Notes: generated by a model not told the origin, from the letters alone. Counted from the stretch's first letter, positions 29,676 to 42,339 are shown. The stretch: DNA of 64,000 nucleotides from Baylisascaris procyonis (GCA_037389465.1 JAZARR010000200.1:2673501-2737500); one strand, 5' to 3'. Numbers and translations are program-made.

Positions 29676-29840
29676 CTTTCTCTGATAAATAGCGATCCAA
29701 TCTGTTGAGCCAAACCATTTATGGTTTTTGATATCAGCAACTCCGTTCTTCAAATTACCGTATCTCTTAGTCAGATCCACTTGTAGCAAATTCTTCAACA
29801 AATCCTTCAATTCGTTGGAGAAATGCGAAGGGAACTTTAC
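29676..29840 (-). CDS. kin-1: PKA-C exon F: end of kinase core (residues 255-309)
   Basis: The exon has 55 codons, from [20 protein letters not shown] through [20 protein letters not shown] to the end [15 protein letters not shown]. It has the conserved Arg280 in [10 protein letters not shown] that pairs with the APE glutamate. The acceptor is AAATTGCAG and the donor is AAG|GTATGT, phase 0. This exon is the branch point of the 3' end: its donor can join exon G at 27984 or exon H at 25124, both of which start in phase 0. Confidence 0.98.
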
Positions 29841-30327
29841 CTGCAATTTGCAATCAACTCAACATTTCGTTTTTCATTTGATGACGTCATCGCGTTGTTA
29901 TTTTTATTGCCAACAAATTAAATGTAACAGAAATGTTATAGAAAAATGTTATCTTCTCCTGACGTTCCTGTTTACTTCTGAGGCTTAAGATAGGAAGGTG
30001 ATTGAAAGCAATGAGATTTTTATAAGCACGGCTAAGGATTGCATTCGCAATACAACAGCGTTGCTGCATTTTTGCGTCAATGTAATCAGTTTGCGTAAAG
30101 CATTATTGAATTCCTCCACATAAATGGTATATATACATATTTATTTATTTACGTCTAGAAAAACTAACTTCAATTTTTATGACAGCCCCTTTACGATCAA
30201 TCAAAAGTGTCGAATTTACTCAGAACGACATCATTTGTAATGATGGCTTCTTCGTGCTTTTCATATTAAACTGGAAATTAGAAAATTAGAAAATTGCTCT
30301 TGAATATTTAATTATTTCATAAAGCTA

Positions 30328-30486
<159 letters not shown>

Positions 30487-31312
30487 CTAAAAAAAGTTAT
30501 GCGTTATCCTCTATTTTTATGCTTCCTATGTGATAATATTTTATAAACATTTATATCTACAATCGATTAGAATTGGGCTGTTGTATAATATATAATTAAA
30601 GGCTGGATAATTAGATAACATCTACTCAAGTGTACAGTGGCTCTATGCACTACATGCTATTACTTATTTAAAATAACTAGTAATTTCGACATTTAACGAT
30701 ATTAACGGTTTCCAATCGACATCTAATCATTAACGCTATCTAATTATAATATTACATTTAATTATGACACATAATTAAACATGCCTAATTAATGATAACA
30801 AACCGATACATAAAATAATTGAATAAATATAACCTAAACACGTAATTAACGAATAATGATTTTCACAATTCCAATCGATACAAGTAGTAATAAGAATTTT
30901 AAATGCATAACATATCTATATCAACCTCTACATCACGGTAGTATGCTTTATGATTGTTTTAAATGTATGTGGACATAAGTTGAACTCAACGGCTTCAAAT
31001 ATTTCTTTGAAATTTAAATAGAAATTCTTTTATGAGTAAATCTTATTTATTTTTATATGCAAACGTTATATTATAGTAGAAGTTCTCCATCATTTAATCG
31101 TTGTAGAATTTTCAACTGCCTTTTAAGAATCCCGTCTAGCTGAATTTAATCAGCCTTTAGTGGAAAATTCGGGTTTCTCAGTGAATAATTAATAGCCGCT
31201 AGGAAATATTGATTTGATGAGTATGCGTCTAAGCAGGTAAAAAAAAACCAATTAAACTGGAATTGGAACTCAATTCTTTAGATCAGCAGATAAAAATAAG
31301 ATAATGACGCAC

Positions 31313-31408
31313 CTTGCTAAGGATAATCTCTGGTGCGAGATACTCTGGTGTACCACACAATGTCCATGTTCGGCCTTTCACTCGCTTCGCGAAACCGAAA
31401 TCGGTTAT
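31313..31408 (-). CDS. kin-1: PKA-C exon D: DFG and activation loop (residues 182-213)
   Basis: The exon has 32 codons: [13 protein letters not shown], then [19 protein letters not shown]. It holds the magnesium-binding DFG (Asp184), the activation-loop threonine in RTWTLCGT (Thr197, the PDK1 or autophosphorylation site), Cys199, and the APE motif. The acceptor is ATATTTTGAG|ATA, a second GAG-type acceptor in a row, and the donor is AAG|GTGCGT. Both borders are phase 0. Every residue needed for a fully active kinase is present. Confidence 0.98.
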
Positions 31409-31612
31409 CTCAAAATATTCAATCATCAACGTATAAATCAGTCACAGTGATTTAATGAAAAACATAGTGAAAATATCTATCTGTCATGGGTTATGCTTAA
31501 AACAAACGATAAATAATTTAATGATTATAGACCTCAATGTAAGAAGGTGATGAATCCTACTATGTGAAAAATTCAAGAAACTATTTTAGCAGTTGAAATT
31601 CACGAAGCATAC

Positions 31613-31822
31613 TTTAAGGTATCCGGTGCTATCGATGAGTAGGTTCTCGGGTTTGAGATCTCGGTAGATGAGGTCAAGCGAGTGGAGATACTCGAATGCG
31701 AGCACGATTTGCGCAGCATAGAAGCGTGAATGTGGCTCGCTGAAGCGACCAATCCGCCGCAAATGTGAGAACATCTCGCCACCACTAATGAACTCCAGCA
31801 CCATATACAAATTCGAGTTGTC
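31613..31822 (-). CDS. kin-1: PKA-C exon C: hinge and catalytic loop (residues 112-181)
   Basis: The exon has 70 codons and runs from [11 protein letters not shown] to [10 protein letters not shown]. It contains the hinge ([12 protein letters not shown], where most PKA-C have EYVPGGEMF), the D-helix [12 protein letters not shown], and the catalytic loop YRDLKPEN with catalytic Asp166 and Lys168. The upstream splice site is ATTTTTGAG rather than the usual TTTCAG. The donor is AAA|GTATGC, phase 0. The following intron is only 204 nt, the shortest in the gene. The sequence is ungapped against mammalian PKA-C. Confidence 0.98.
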
Positions 31823-34800
31823 CTCAAAAATGTTAATATATCATTGAAATTAATCGAGCAAAATCATTATTAAGTAGATCATTGGGGAATCGATCAGTGA
31901 GTGCACTTTATGGTAGTGGATCAAGTCCGAGCACTGCTCGTGTTTTTGCACTAATCGAATTTAGACTTATCAGCAATGAATTAATCGATTACTGAAATTT
32001 ACAGCAACTGTTCGAAGATCACTAATATTATCAAAGTGATTTCTAAGGCATTAATGAATATATGGATCCGAAGGACACCTCCGCAGTAAGCCTCATGCGA
32101 AATTCACGCCGAATGGCGAACGGCATGTGAGAAATTGCGATCGCTACTACTTCTATCGGAGCATCTAATCGATAACTTTAGAGCGGGACATTAGTCTCAC
32201 ATATAGTCACCTCTAACTTTTAATGTAAAATAGACTCGTATAGTATATTCAAGAGTAATGCTATAAACAATTTTTAATACTCATTTCGTAGTGGTCACTC
32301 AAATTAAATTCTACTGACCAAGAAATTTCCGAATTTTAAAACTTTCATCTTATCATTGAGTGCATCTCACAATTTTCTAACATTTCTCACATCGATCAAA
32401 CCATCTAGGAAATTTCGAAAAATCCCCTTCATCATTCGAATTGTTAAGCAGTTTTTTGCATAGATCAACTCGCATATATATGCCAAAAGTAAGCGGTCGC
32501 ATATTCACCTAAGTTGCAACGACCACGTTTATGATGAAAACGTTTTTTTTCAAACTATTCCCATTTTTTCCGCTCATTTCCAAAGAAATAAAAGTGAACA
32601 AAGAGCAAATTCTTTTCTTTATATTGAAAAAAAAAACTCTCAAGGGAATTTGAATCAGTAAACTGCAATTGCAGTGATATGGCTTAATAGTTTTAAGCCT
32701 CTAAAATACTCCTTTATACTTCGTTTGTTGCATTCTCCTTCCGTTTCCTCTCCATTATGAATTCTATTTTTTTCTACTTTTTGATAAATCCTGTTTTCAT
32801 AAATCGTTAAATTTATTTTTCTGATATATTCACAATCTCAACACAATTTCGATGGGATTAATGATGCTGCTATAGAAAGCTTATTATATTTTCTTTTTGA
32901 ATCAATAACGCTATGAGTATTACGATAATTGAACCTATCCCTTAGAAAAATTTAGGTAACATTTGTTGATGCTAAACAAAGCATATTAAAAGTGATTTCC
33001 GATTATTTGTAAGTAAATTTAACAGTAATTACTAATAAAATAATCCAAAAATCGTTTCTAATAGAATAAAAATGCAAAATATTGTTATAAGATGAGGAAG
33101 AAACATTAGGATATCATTAATAATATTATCGAGAAAATTTTACGAAATATATCGCTGTTTATGGGAAATCTTGATATGTTCGGCTAATTACTATGTCATA
33201 TGATGAAAGAATATTGTAAACAAAAACAATAATTATGCGAAACGATCACTGAGACACTAGTTTGATCGACAAATATACGCAAGATTATATTAAAATCGTT
33301 TAATAAGTAAACAAAAGTATAAAAGAGCTTTTAAGTTTTTTCAGTGAATATGATTGAAGTTGAATATAACCGCAGCTAAAAGGGCACGAGGGCTAGCAAC
33401 TCGAATGTCACTTAAACCTTAATTGCTAAAAAGTGGACTAGAAATGCAAATGGAAGTCGATCGATCCGCGCCAACCCTAAAGAATGGATAGATCGTCAGG
33501 TGAATCAGTGAATCACTGGAATTGTTGTGTTCAAAGAGTATAAAAGCCACGTGCCGGAAATTTCAAAATGGGAAGATATGTTAGTTTAATGTTGGTGGAG
33601 AACTCATTTTCCCACTGAAATCATCTTATTGTGTGATTTCCTTTCTGCAAGTGATCAATTAAATTCTATTTCGTTGCCACCGAGTAAGTATGCAGTAAAT
33701 GTGGGTGAAATTTCGAACAGTCGGTTGCGCAAATGATTGCTTCAGAGTCTACAGTACTTAAATTAACAAATTCTTGTAGTAATTTGAGAAGGGCGAGGGA
33801 GTGATCTGAGAGACCAGGAAAGAGGGAAAGGAAGAAAGCTGAGGAGAGAAGAAGAGATAGGTATGAAATGAAATTTAATCCCAACGTAATTTCCGGTCGT
33901 TTATTTAACGAATTTGTTTACTTGCGATATTTTTATCGAGTTATTACTCGATGAATTAACTAAGCGTGAATCGATTTCGCTATTTCTAGAATATCTAGAT
34001 GAATGCGATTATTGCGATTCGATCTTTTAATTTCATTTATAGCTCATATTACCTCTTATATAAATATCATTTAAAACGTTAAGCATATAATAAAAGCTGA
34101 AAAATTATACACCTCAATGAAGGTATATTTTCATCCACAATGAGCAAAAATTTTTAGTTCTCGTTTTCGTTAACAACAACTTCATATTTTTGCTCACTAG
34201 ATCCCTCTTTCGTCCCTTTTTAAGCTCTGAAGATAGCCATTCGGCATTAGAGTGCCGCCTAGAAATTCTTCGGGCTTGCATCGATTTTTTCGCACCTAAA
34301 GTGCTCTCATCTGTCGCACTACTATATTTAGATGCACTTAGCGGACGCGCTAATTTACACAAAAAGAGTTCGCTATTTGGCAATTCGTAGTTTGCGTTAT
34401 CCTCTAAGCTCTTCTTGAGTCTCAGAGCAAGCATATATATTCATCAATGACCAAAATATTTGATCGATTGCAATAGGAAGAGATAAAAAATTCCGAAGGC
34501 AAGGAAAATTTGCTGTTTTACATGATTTAATATCATGAATTAATTAATGCTTACGAGCAAAATATAGACGCGAATGTCATCAATTGAAATATGCAAATCT
34601 CTTCAACGATTCGGTCATCAATTTATCGATCATAGGTGAAGCACTAGCAAATAGTTAAAGTTGTTTTCATAAAGCATATGTGAATAATTCGGATGTTAAT
34701 GTAATAAATAAATACCCGGACAGAAAGACAGACATACACATACATACAAACTAGCAATTATTCTACAAATCTTGTTGTTCATATTACACTTTTAGCTGGC

Positions 34801-35529
34801 AACATTTAAGAGGGAATATCAATAATTCCGCGTAACTTTTCTAATGTTAATGTGCTATAACCGATCGAGTGAAAATAATCTAACACAACTGTAAAATCCA
34901 CGAAACTTTGAAAAAAAAAACCGAGCGACTTTTGCATTGCTCAAGTTATTTAAAAAAAAGGAACAATCGAAGTTTTTTCCCAACTTTTTTCCGGAATTTT
35001 TGAAAAAAAATCGAAATTTTTAAGCAATCAGGTTTTTGGAAAACTTAATCATTTGAACTTTTTCACGCGAAAAAAAGAAATTCATCAAATATCGTTTTCA
35101 TTCACATGACTATTTTTATATGCTGTCGTCAACAAAAAAAGAATTGATGAATTGAAGTTATTGTAAAAAACTATTTACTGCACGCGCTATCTAAATCTAT
35201 TTTTGGCACCGTTATTGACAGCCGCTATTTACCTCTCATAAGGTGCACACGATAGAAGTTCTAGGAAAATTGCGACAAATGGTTCTATCAAATTTAAGGT
35301 GTGTTTAATTTCCTCCAAAAAAATAAACGATCCCATATGTATTATTACTTAATTCATGAAATACAACCAAAGAATAATGAAAGCTAGACAATCAATTTGC
35401 CGGATCGGATTTTAACGGAATAGCGGTATCAAGAGGCGGCAAAAGAATGCCGGAAACCGGAAAAATCAGCTTCAAAAATCGGAATAGCACAATTTCGAAT
35501 ATCATAAAATGAGCAATAAACAATGAAAC
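31823..35529 (-). other. 3.7-kb intron between PKA exons B and C
   Basis: This is mostly AT-rich non-coding sequence. Two patches are less AT-rich: 32060-32180 (CpG-rich, no usable frame) and 34190-34434 (a 106-codon minus-strand ORF, described in the findings). No repeat array is present. Confidence 0.7.
34114..34434 (-). CDS. Hypothetical ORF inside PKA intron, 106 aa
   Basis: An ATG-initiated frame on the PKA strand reads MLALRLKKSLEDNANYEL through SSATDESTLGAKKSMQ, RRISRRHSNAEWLSSELKKG and RKRDLVSK. It is Ser/Lys/Arg-rich with no hydrophobic segment. It holds RRIS and RRHS, both fitting the Arg-Arg-x-Ser consensus of PKA substrates, which is suggestive but common in basic proteins. A possible donor CTA|GTGAGC lies in phase 0. 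Joining exon C would give a kinase without an ATP-binding lobe, so it may be a chance ORF or a small nested gene. Confidence 0.2.
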   Translation of the reverse strand: MLALRLKKSLEDNANYELPNSELFLCKLARPLSASKYSSATDESTLGAKKSMQARRISRRHSNAEWLSSELKKGRKRDLVSKNMKLLLTKTRTKNFCSLWMKIYLH

Positions 35530-35757
35530 CTTAAATGAATACTCCATATTGACAAGGAATGGGAAGTCGATCGCCTGTAGAATACGCTTTTCATTAAGCG
35601 TATGTTCCACTTGCTTTAGTTTAACAACTTTTTGCTTATCGAGTATTTTCATTGCATAATAGCATGCAGTTTGTTTATGCTTGACGAGCATTACACGACC
35701 GAATGAACCCGTTCCAAGCGTCTTAATTCGATCGAAATCGTCTAAGGCGGCTGTATT
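35530..35757 (-). CDS. kin-1: PKA-C exon B: small lobe, ATP-binding (residues 36-111)
   Basis: The exon has 76 codons and starts [14 protein letters not shown]. It carries the glycine-rich loop GTGSFGRV, the ATP-anchoring lysine in [10 protein letters not shown] (Lys72), and the C-helix glutamate in [10 protein letters not shown] (Glu91). It ends [12 protein letters not shown]. The acceptor is TTGTATATTTCAG and the donor is AAG|GTTTCA; both borders are phase 0. Compared with vertebrate PKA-C there are only scattered substitutions (for example KQTACYY for KETGNHY). Because it starts in phase 0 after a 20-kb intron, it is the natural acceptor for alternative first exons lying in that intron. 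The identification is certain. Confidence 0.98.
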
Positions 35758-37261
35758 CTGAAATATACAATAACCATTTATATTAATGTCGGAAAAATGC
35801 TACCATGCATTTATGTTCTTATTTTTGATGAATTATTTACAGTGTTGATCGTTTTGGTTGATGAAATTGCAAACAAGGAGCTCAGTAATAACTCCCCCTG
35901 ACTACATCCATCTCTGGTTTCTACTCCCATTTTAGTGACCGTACACTTATTCGCATAGCAAAGACTTTGTTTATGTTGACGAATGTGCACTGTTGTTTAC
36001 AAGCTGCTCAATCAATTTCGGCAAAAGTTATAGGCAATCAGAGACCTAAAAATCCACATGAAATCCAACATTCGGATTTTATAAGCTGCCGAATCGCATT
36101 GGCGACATGCCACCCATGATATGAGCAAATAATTGCACATGTTCTCTCATTCGTTGACATTCCATAGAAATGCTCATCTTCCAAGTATAAATGTAAAAGC
36201 GTGCTTCAATATAAGCTCCTCAAATGTGCCTATTCACTCAGTTTTTTTTTTATATCGCACTTCTTCGCTCAAGGAGACTGCTGCACATTATGAGCAATAG
36301 GGTATAAATATATGCCAGCCCTCTATCTCTTCGATAAGGTTAATTCTCCCCAGTTCAATCCCTTGTATCCTCTATCCCAAGCCTAAGTCAAGTGCTTTTC
36401 ATTCCAGAATGTCATTTTTAAGCGATAGTACTTAGATAAGTGTCTTATTTGATAGGCGAGTCAATTCCGTTCCAGTATCTCTCTCATCGCTTTTGATCGA
36501 TTTCAGATTCCCGCTGATCCACGATAGCGTCGACTTACAATGTTGCCTCTCTCCTCTCTCCCATTTGCTCTCCTCCCTCTTACCGCGAGGAAAGAAATAT
36601 TTTATTGGAGACATGAAAGGAGAGGCTAATATTGAGATTTTCCAAAAGTATAAATCAACTAATGCAGAAAGAAAGTTGAATTGCAATGAATTGCAATCGT
36701 GAAAGGGAATCGCGCTCGTCGAATCGCACAAACAACAACATATATCAACATCGGATAATCGATGCCAACGGAAATAGAAACGCTTTTAGAGATGCTATTT
36801 TTAGATGAAATATTCTCTCGCTTACTGCATTCACATAAAATTACATTCTGAGAATAATGCGCTCATTGAAGCGGCCATATTCATTACGTTTAGTCGCATA
36901 AGCAGCAATGAAAGGGCAATAACAACAGGACGGAAACTCGAGCTCGAGATAGAGGGATTGGAGGGGAGGAAGAAGGCGACGGAAGGGGTGAAGGAGAGAA
37001 AGAAGATGAAGAAAATATGGAAATGAGGAAAAAAAGGAATAGGGAAAGAGAGCAAAGCTTTTTCTTTCAGCTAAATAACTTTTTTTTTTAAAAATTATTA
37101 TCAAGTAAAATGCTTCCATCTTCTTAATGAGAAGCACATATTGCGCAATGCCAATCAAAATTACTACCTTTTTCTGACATAAACACTTAATGTAAATTGA
37201 ATATCAACAATGAAAACGGGAAATTCTCTGCGATTTATGGGGATGATATTTATTAAAAAGT

Positions 37262-37289
37262 AAAAAACAAAAAACAAAAAACAAAAAAC
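37262..37289. repeat. (AAAAAAC)4 heptamer tandem repeat
   Basis: Four exact copies of AAAAAAC. This is again a period of seven, in the A-B intron of PKA, about 1.5 kb upstream of exon B. Confidence 0.97.
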
Positions 37290-38276
37290 ATAAGTGACAT
37301 TCATTAAGAAAATATTAAAATTAAGCCAATAATATCATTAATGAGAAATGATGTAAATTTTTTTCATCGAATGAGGTGCAAATATAATAAAAAAAAATAT
37401 TCGAAATTGCATAGAACAGTATAGAACATCTGTTCTTTTTTCTTTTTAAGAAAAACTTCACTTTCGAATGATATCAAATGTGCAAAAATCGTATTTGTTT
37501 TTTTTTTTTAATTTGTATTGAACGAATGCTAAAATCATTTAAATGCCGAATCTATTTTGGCTTGTCGATTTAATTTATAGGTTTAAATTGAGCAAATATT
37601 CATCAATGTCAACAGATTTGTGATACTTAGCGCGATCAAAGATCATATTCCATCAAGTACGAGCCCGCTATCGAATAAACGGCTCGTATCTTCAGTGATA
37701 GAAAGAATAGAAGGCTCCTCCTCTTAGACAGGAAATAGAATTGAAAAGAACATCGCCTTCTAATAGAAAACCAACTTTATGAGTTGCTAGTAATAGAAGC
37801 CCATGGCTTATATCGATGAAAATACGGTATTCTCCATTTCAACAAATATTTTTTGAGCATAAAATCAAAACAAGAAATTCTGAAGTCGATTTGCCTCATT
37901 CAGATGTGACAATCAATCGCGTTATTTTACCAATCCAACCTTCAAACAATCCTCGTCAATATTATGGGCTATTATGAGAGGAAGCAAACTTTAAAAAAAA
38001 AAAATGATTCAGTGGACGTTTTTTTTGGCCAACCATAAAATTTCTGTGGATGCTTCAATTTTGATTCCCTTAAGTCTAAAGGATAGTTCCGGTGAATGAT
38101 CACCTATATAGTTCCCACAACTGATCACCTCTCTATTTATCACAATTGACCATTTTATATAAATTTCTTCCTCATTTGCCATTATTGTTGCGTCCAGAAG
38201 AACATTGAGAAGAAATTTTTAACGAAAAATTTAAATGATATTTTATTTGTTACGAAGCAATTTTCATAAAACTTAC

Positions 38277-38384
38277 CGATGGACAAGTTGAATTGGTGTA
38301 TGTTTCATCGAATTTTATCTCAATATTAGATTCATCAGTGCAATCGTCTGAGTGAAGTAGATTGTTAGGATCACATTCCATCAT
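38277..38384 (-). CDS. kin-1: Candidate alternative first exon of PKA-C (acidic, 36 aa)
   Basis: The minus strand reads ATGATG and then an open frame of 36 codons: MMECDPNNLLHSDDCTDESN, followed by IEIKFDETYTNSTCPS. It ends in a consensus donor TCG|GTAAGT in phase 0, exactly the phase needed to enter exon B (NTAALDD), 2519 nt downstream. The peptide is acidic and hydrophilic, with three cysteines and no hydrophobic segment, and would replace the A-helix. It has no myristoylation signal. A CpG-richer patch with a tandem TGACTCCC repeat lies 180-480 bp upstream, in promoter position. Seen: ORF, donor, phase and strand. Inferred: use as a first exon. I do not recognise the peptide from other species. 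Confidence 0.5.
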
Positions 38385-38559
38385 CACAACAAGTTAAAGA
38401 TAAAATTTGAGCGATAGCGTTCGTAACGTTTATTTGTAATTTATTGTCGCCTTTTTGAAAGTATTCCACCAGAGAACAGCATCGAGTAATAATATTTCAG
38501 AAATATGATGCAATTGTATTATGCAAATAAGCGCGTATGCAATACAAAGTAAGTGAATA

Positions 38560-38860
38560 GTAATAATGACTCCCGAGAGCGACAATACTAGTGACTCCCT
38601 CGGAGCAGCAATACTATTGACTCCCTCAGGGGTTTGAGGTTTAGTTTCGAGAGTCGTCAACCGTCGATGAAGACATCGAAAAGTGCCAATATCGGCCGAT
38701 GTAATCGTCATCGTTCATCGACGTATATCGACGGAAGCCACAACATTGACGGGATATAACTTATGAACGTTATCGCAAACAGCAAATGAATGACGCTTCT
38801 CGATGTGCTAATTATTTTTGCGATGCCGATGAAATTTCATTGCGATCAATTTGTTTCCGT
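38560..38860 (-). promoter_or_regulatory. CpG-richer patch upstream of the 38.3-kb first exon
   Basis: This stretch is visibly less AT-rich than its surroundings and has clustered CpGs (ATCGTCATCG, CATCGACG, ATCGACGG, CGATGAAG). At 38567-38640 a unit of 25-26 bp starting TGACTCCC and ending GCAATACTA is repeated in tandem: two full copies and a partial third. On the minus strand the unit contains GGGAGTCA. Its position upstream of the 38277-38384 exon suggests an internal promoter or enhancer. No clear TATA box is seen. Confidence 0.3.
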
Positions 38861-41382
38861 TACTGCGAGAATGATTCCTGTTGGCAGTTTGCCCAGAATT
38901 TGACTCTATACGATTTAGATGAACGTTGATTTTACATATATTTATATCAGTCATAAACTTCCACTATCATAGAAGATTATTATCTCTCCCTTAACCTCTC
39001 GCCTCCCCCTCCCCTTCCGGAATCACTACCGAACAGTTCGATATCGAAAACTTAGAATAACTCGAGTTATTAGTATATTAATATAAATTGACTTTGTAAT
39101 ATATATATTGAATTCGTAACATAATAATAGATTTAGGCAACCGAATAGATATAAGTAAAATCTGTCTACTCTATATGGAAAATCACAGAATATAATGATA
39201 AGAATATGTAATCAAATTAATAAATTTTGATTAAGAAGTTCATTACATCGCAAGAAATTATTTTCAATAGCAATGAAAAGGAACTATGTGCGAATTGATT
39301 AGTTAAGTATGTTTACTTATATATGAAGTAAAGGGTAATAATTGAAAATATCGCTCATTATACGAAATTAATTGAGATTAGATTTTTTTTTTTTGAAGAA
39401 AATTGCTTTGCGATTCCATCGTTATATTCACGGTTAGATTATCTAATCTTTTTCGTTCCAGTAATTTAGTGTTGCTAGTTCTTTTCACAATGCAAATCTA
39501 TTTTATTTGCCTGCTTCGAGCTAAATTGCTATCTTTTAGAAAAATTCTAATAGACCTTATAGATGAATATCTAAAAATAACACAATGGAAGGAAGAAGGA
39601 ATAAAAAAAAGCTTAGAAAATTATATAAATTTGTAAGAGATAATAAGATGTAAAATTTGAAATAGATTAACTATGAAAAAAATGTGCGTAACAAATTTGT
39701 CATCTGCGAAGACACTAAGAGACTTGAATCGACAAATCTTTCTATAAATTTATTAGCGGAAATATTCGGAAGAAATCTCGCAGTTGAAAACATGAACATG
39801 CGTAATTAAACGTAAAAAAGGATTCCTTTAATGCATTTGCTAAACGACCTAGATTCTCTGTGATGAGACAATGAACGATTGTTTTCGAGGTGTCAATAGA
39901 TCTTTCAGAATGAGTAGGACTGAAAGGAAAGAAGGTGGAATTTGGTAGACGGGAGTGAACAGAGGGGGATGGGGGAGACTTTCTGGGATGAGCGTAATTT
40001 GCCTGATTCAAAGTCGCGGCATTCGCTCAATGATCTCTAAGATTCGATGAGAAAAGTGCCCCTCAGCGTTTCTAAATAAGCGCTTCAAGCAATGATGAAC
40101 TCTAAATGAGCTTAACAACTCCTCATACTGCCAAGAAGCAAACAACATCTACAAATAAAATGTCTTTAGCAATTTTTCCACTAATCTATTGTTAAGTTTA
40201 GAAAGTTCAACTAAAAGTGAACTTTTCAAAGAAAAATATCACTTCTCTGCTTTTGGATGATTACTAAGAAATAATTTCGAAAAGAAGAAAACTAAAGCAA
40301 AGAATATGCGAATAAATAAATAGTCTCTAATAAAAACCTACATTTTTCAGGTCGGAAATATTTTCACGCAGAAAATATAATAGCTTAATAATTAATTGTA
40401 CTTGCACGTATCGCTTAAATTGAAATATTCTAGAGTCGGAACTTGACAACGAAGAATTATATATGCATGTCTCGCATACTTGACAACCACTTATATTTGA
40501 GTATCTCTTTCAATAAGTAGCGATTTTAAATGCGATTTATATTGCTCACATAATAGAAAGAAAAATGAAACAATCTCACATTCGTAACGAATTAATATCG
40601 CCCTAAAAAGTTGCCATCTAGGATTATGAAGTTATATTTATAATTTGGAATATTTGAAGCATTAATTTTTATATTAAACTTTTTGAATTTAATAAAAATT
40701 TCATAAAAATCAATCCGCAACCATACGAAATAAATAATTTCTTTCACTTTTTTTTCGAAAATTGAAAGTCGATAAATTGAAAAATTAAGATAAGAGAATT
40801 GAACGACTATTTAAAATAATTGAAATAAAAAGCACAAATAACAATATTTGACGTCAGTAAAAATCTCTTTGAAGTAAATTGGTGGAAAATTAGCATAAAG
40901 ATGAGAATATGCTAGCTTACAGAAAAAAAAATTTTTTCGTAAAAAAAAGAGAATATTTTTATTCGTTTCGATGAAATAAATCAAAAAAAAACCAAACGAA
41001 CAAATGAATAAATGTTCATAAATTATTTGTGCAACAATATATTTTTAGATTTAATTTTACTTTAAAGGTGAAACGATAAAAAATACTTTATTATTAGTGA
41101 TCGAGATGATTTCATATGAAGAGTATGAATTAGATTCTTCTTAAAGAATATAAACGATGAAAAAACCCCATTCGTAAAAAATATAATTATTGTAACTATT
41201 TATAGCAGTATAAAGAGATCCAACTGTAGATGCAAAATAATAAAATAGATATGAAGCAAAGATTTATAATGTATATCATACAATACAGGTGCTCAATTTG
41301 CATGGCTTATGTGATAAATGATATTTGTGGTGTGAAATATGGGCGAAGCATTTCTTGATGCGGTGTACTGGTAAGACAGGTA

Positions 41383-41444
41383 AATAAATAAATGAGTGAA
41401 CAAATGAATAGGTGAACAAATAAATGAATGAACAAATAAAAAAA

Positions 41445-41507
<63 letters not shown>

Positions 41508-41550
41508 ATTAAATGTACGAATAAACAATGTACCAATAAATAAATGAGAT
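41383..41550. repeat. (AAAT)n tetranucleotide array
   Basis: A core of uninterrupted AAAT repeats (about 41441-41509) is flanked by degenerate AAAT/GAAT units on both sides. The minus strand gives a spurious Leu-Phe-Ile-Tyr ORF. Confidence 0.98.
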
Positions 41551-42298
41551 TTCAATTGTAAGTTGATAAAATAAGCTTAAGTGCATGAATAAAATATGGG
41601 ATCACAACAATAATAAAACCCTGAGAAATTATTATAGTTATTGATTTACTGTTATGATATTATTGTTGATATTATTGCTAGCATTATTACTATATGCTCA
41701 TAGAGTCGTCATTCAGTGAAAAATATAAACAAAGAATTCTCAAGCGTTTATTATTGGTTGTAAAATTATGAAGATTATTTGCAAAGATAACAAAAGTCAC
41801 AAACATCGAAGATTATCGTTAAGTGATATTTCTCTTATAAAACGAATTTCGTTTTGAACTTTTATTGACGTCTATTCGTCTCATTAAATTTCTAAAGGGA
41901 ATAAATTTCAATATTGTCGGTTTTCTCGTAAATAAAATGATGTAACTCGAAGCATTGAAATGCAATTTTTTTTGCCTGAGTAATTCAATTCACGGTGAAG
42001 TTTTCACTATTTAAATGAATTTAAATGAGGCTATCTACATTAAAAGATATAAAAAAAACATTTCATAAAAGTTTATGCGTATTTAACAGATCAAACTATC
42101 ATTGATCAACGATCAACAACCATCTTCAACTAGTGAATTTCATTCTCAATAATATTTAGCTAATGTTCCGTTTCGGCTTTCAAATATTTTCAACCATATA
42201 CCACACATATTTAAGCGATAAAAAGAATGAGAAAAGTGTTTATCAATTTCCCAATGCGTAGTGAAATTCAAGGATATCTTTGCCTGAAAACGAAAAAT

Positions 42299-42339
42299 GG
42301 TGGGTAGAGAGGGGGTGAGAGGGGGTGAGGGGAGAGGAA
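42299..42339 (+). other. G-quadruplex candidate
   Basis: The plus strand has GGG, GGGGG, GGGGG and GGGG separated by loops of 6, 5 and 3 nt, fitting the G3+N1-7 rule. It is in the A-B intron on the strand opposite the RNA. Confidence 0.6.

Noticed and set aside
41276..41555. Leu-Phe-Ile-Tyr repeat ORFs
   Set aside because: They are translation of the (AAAT)n array.
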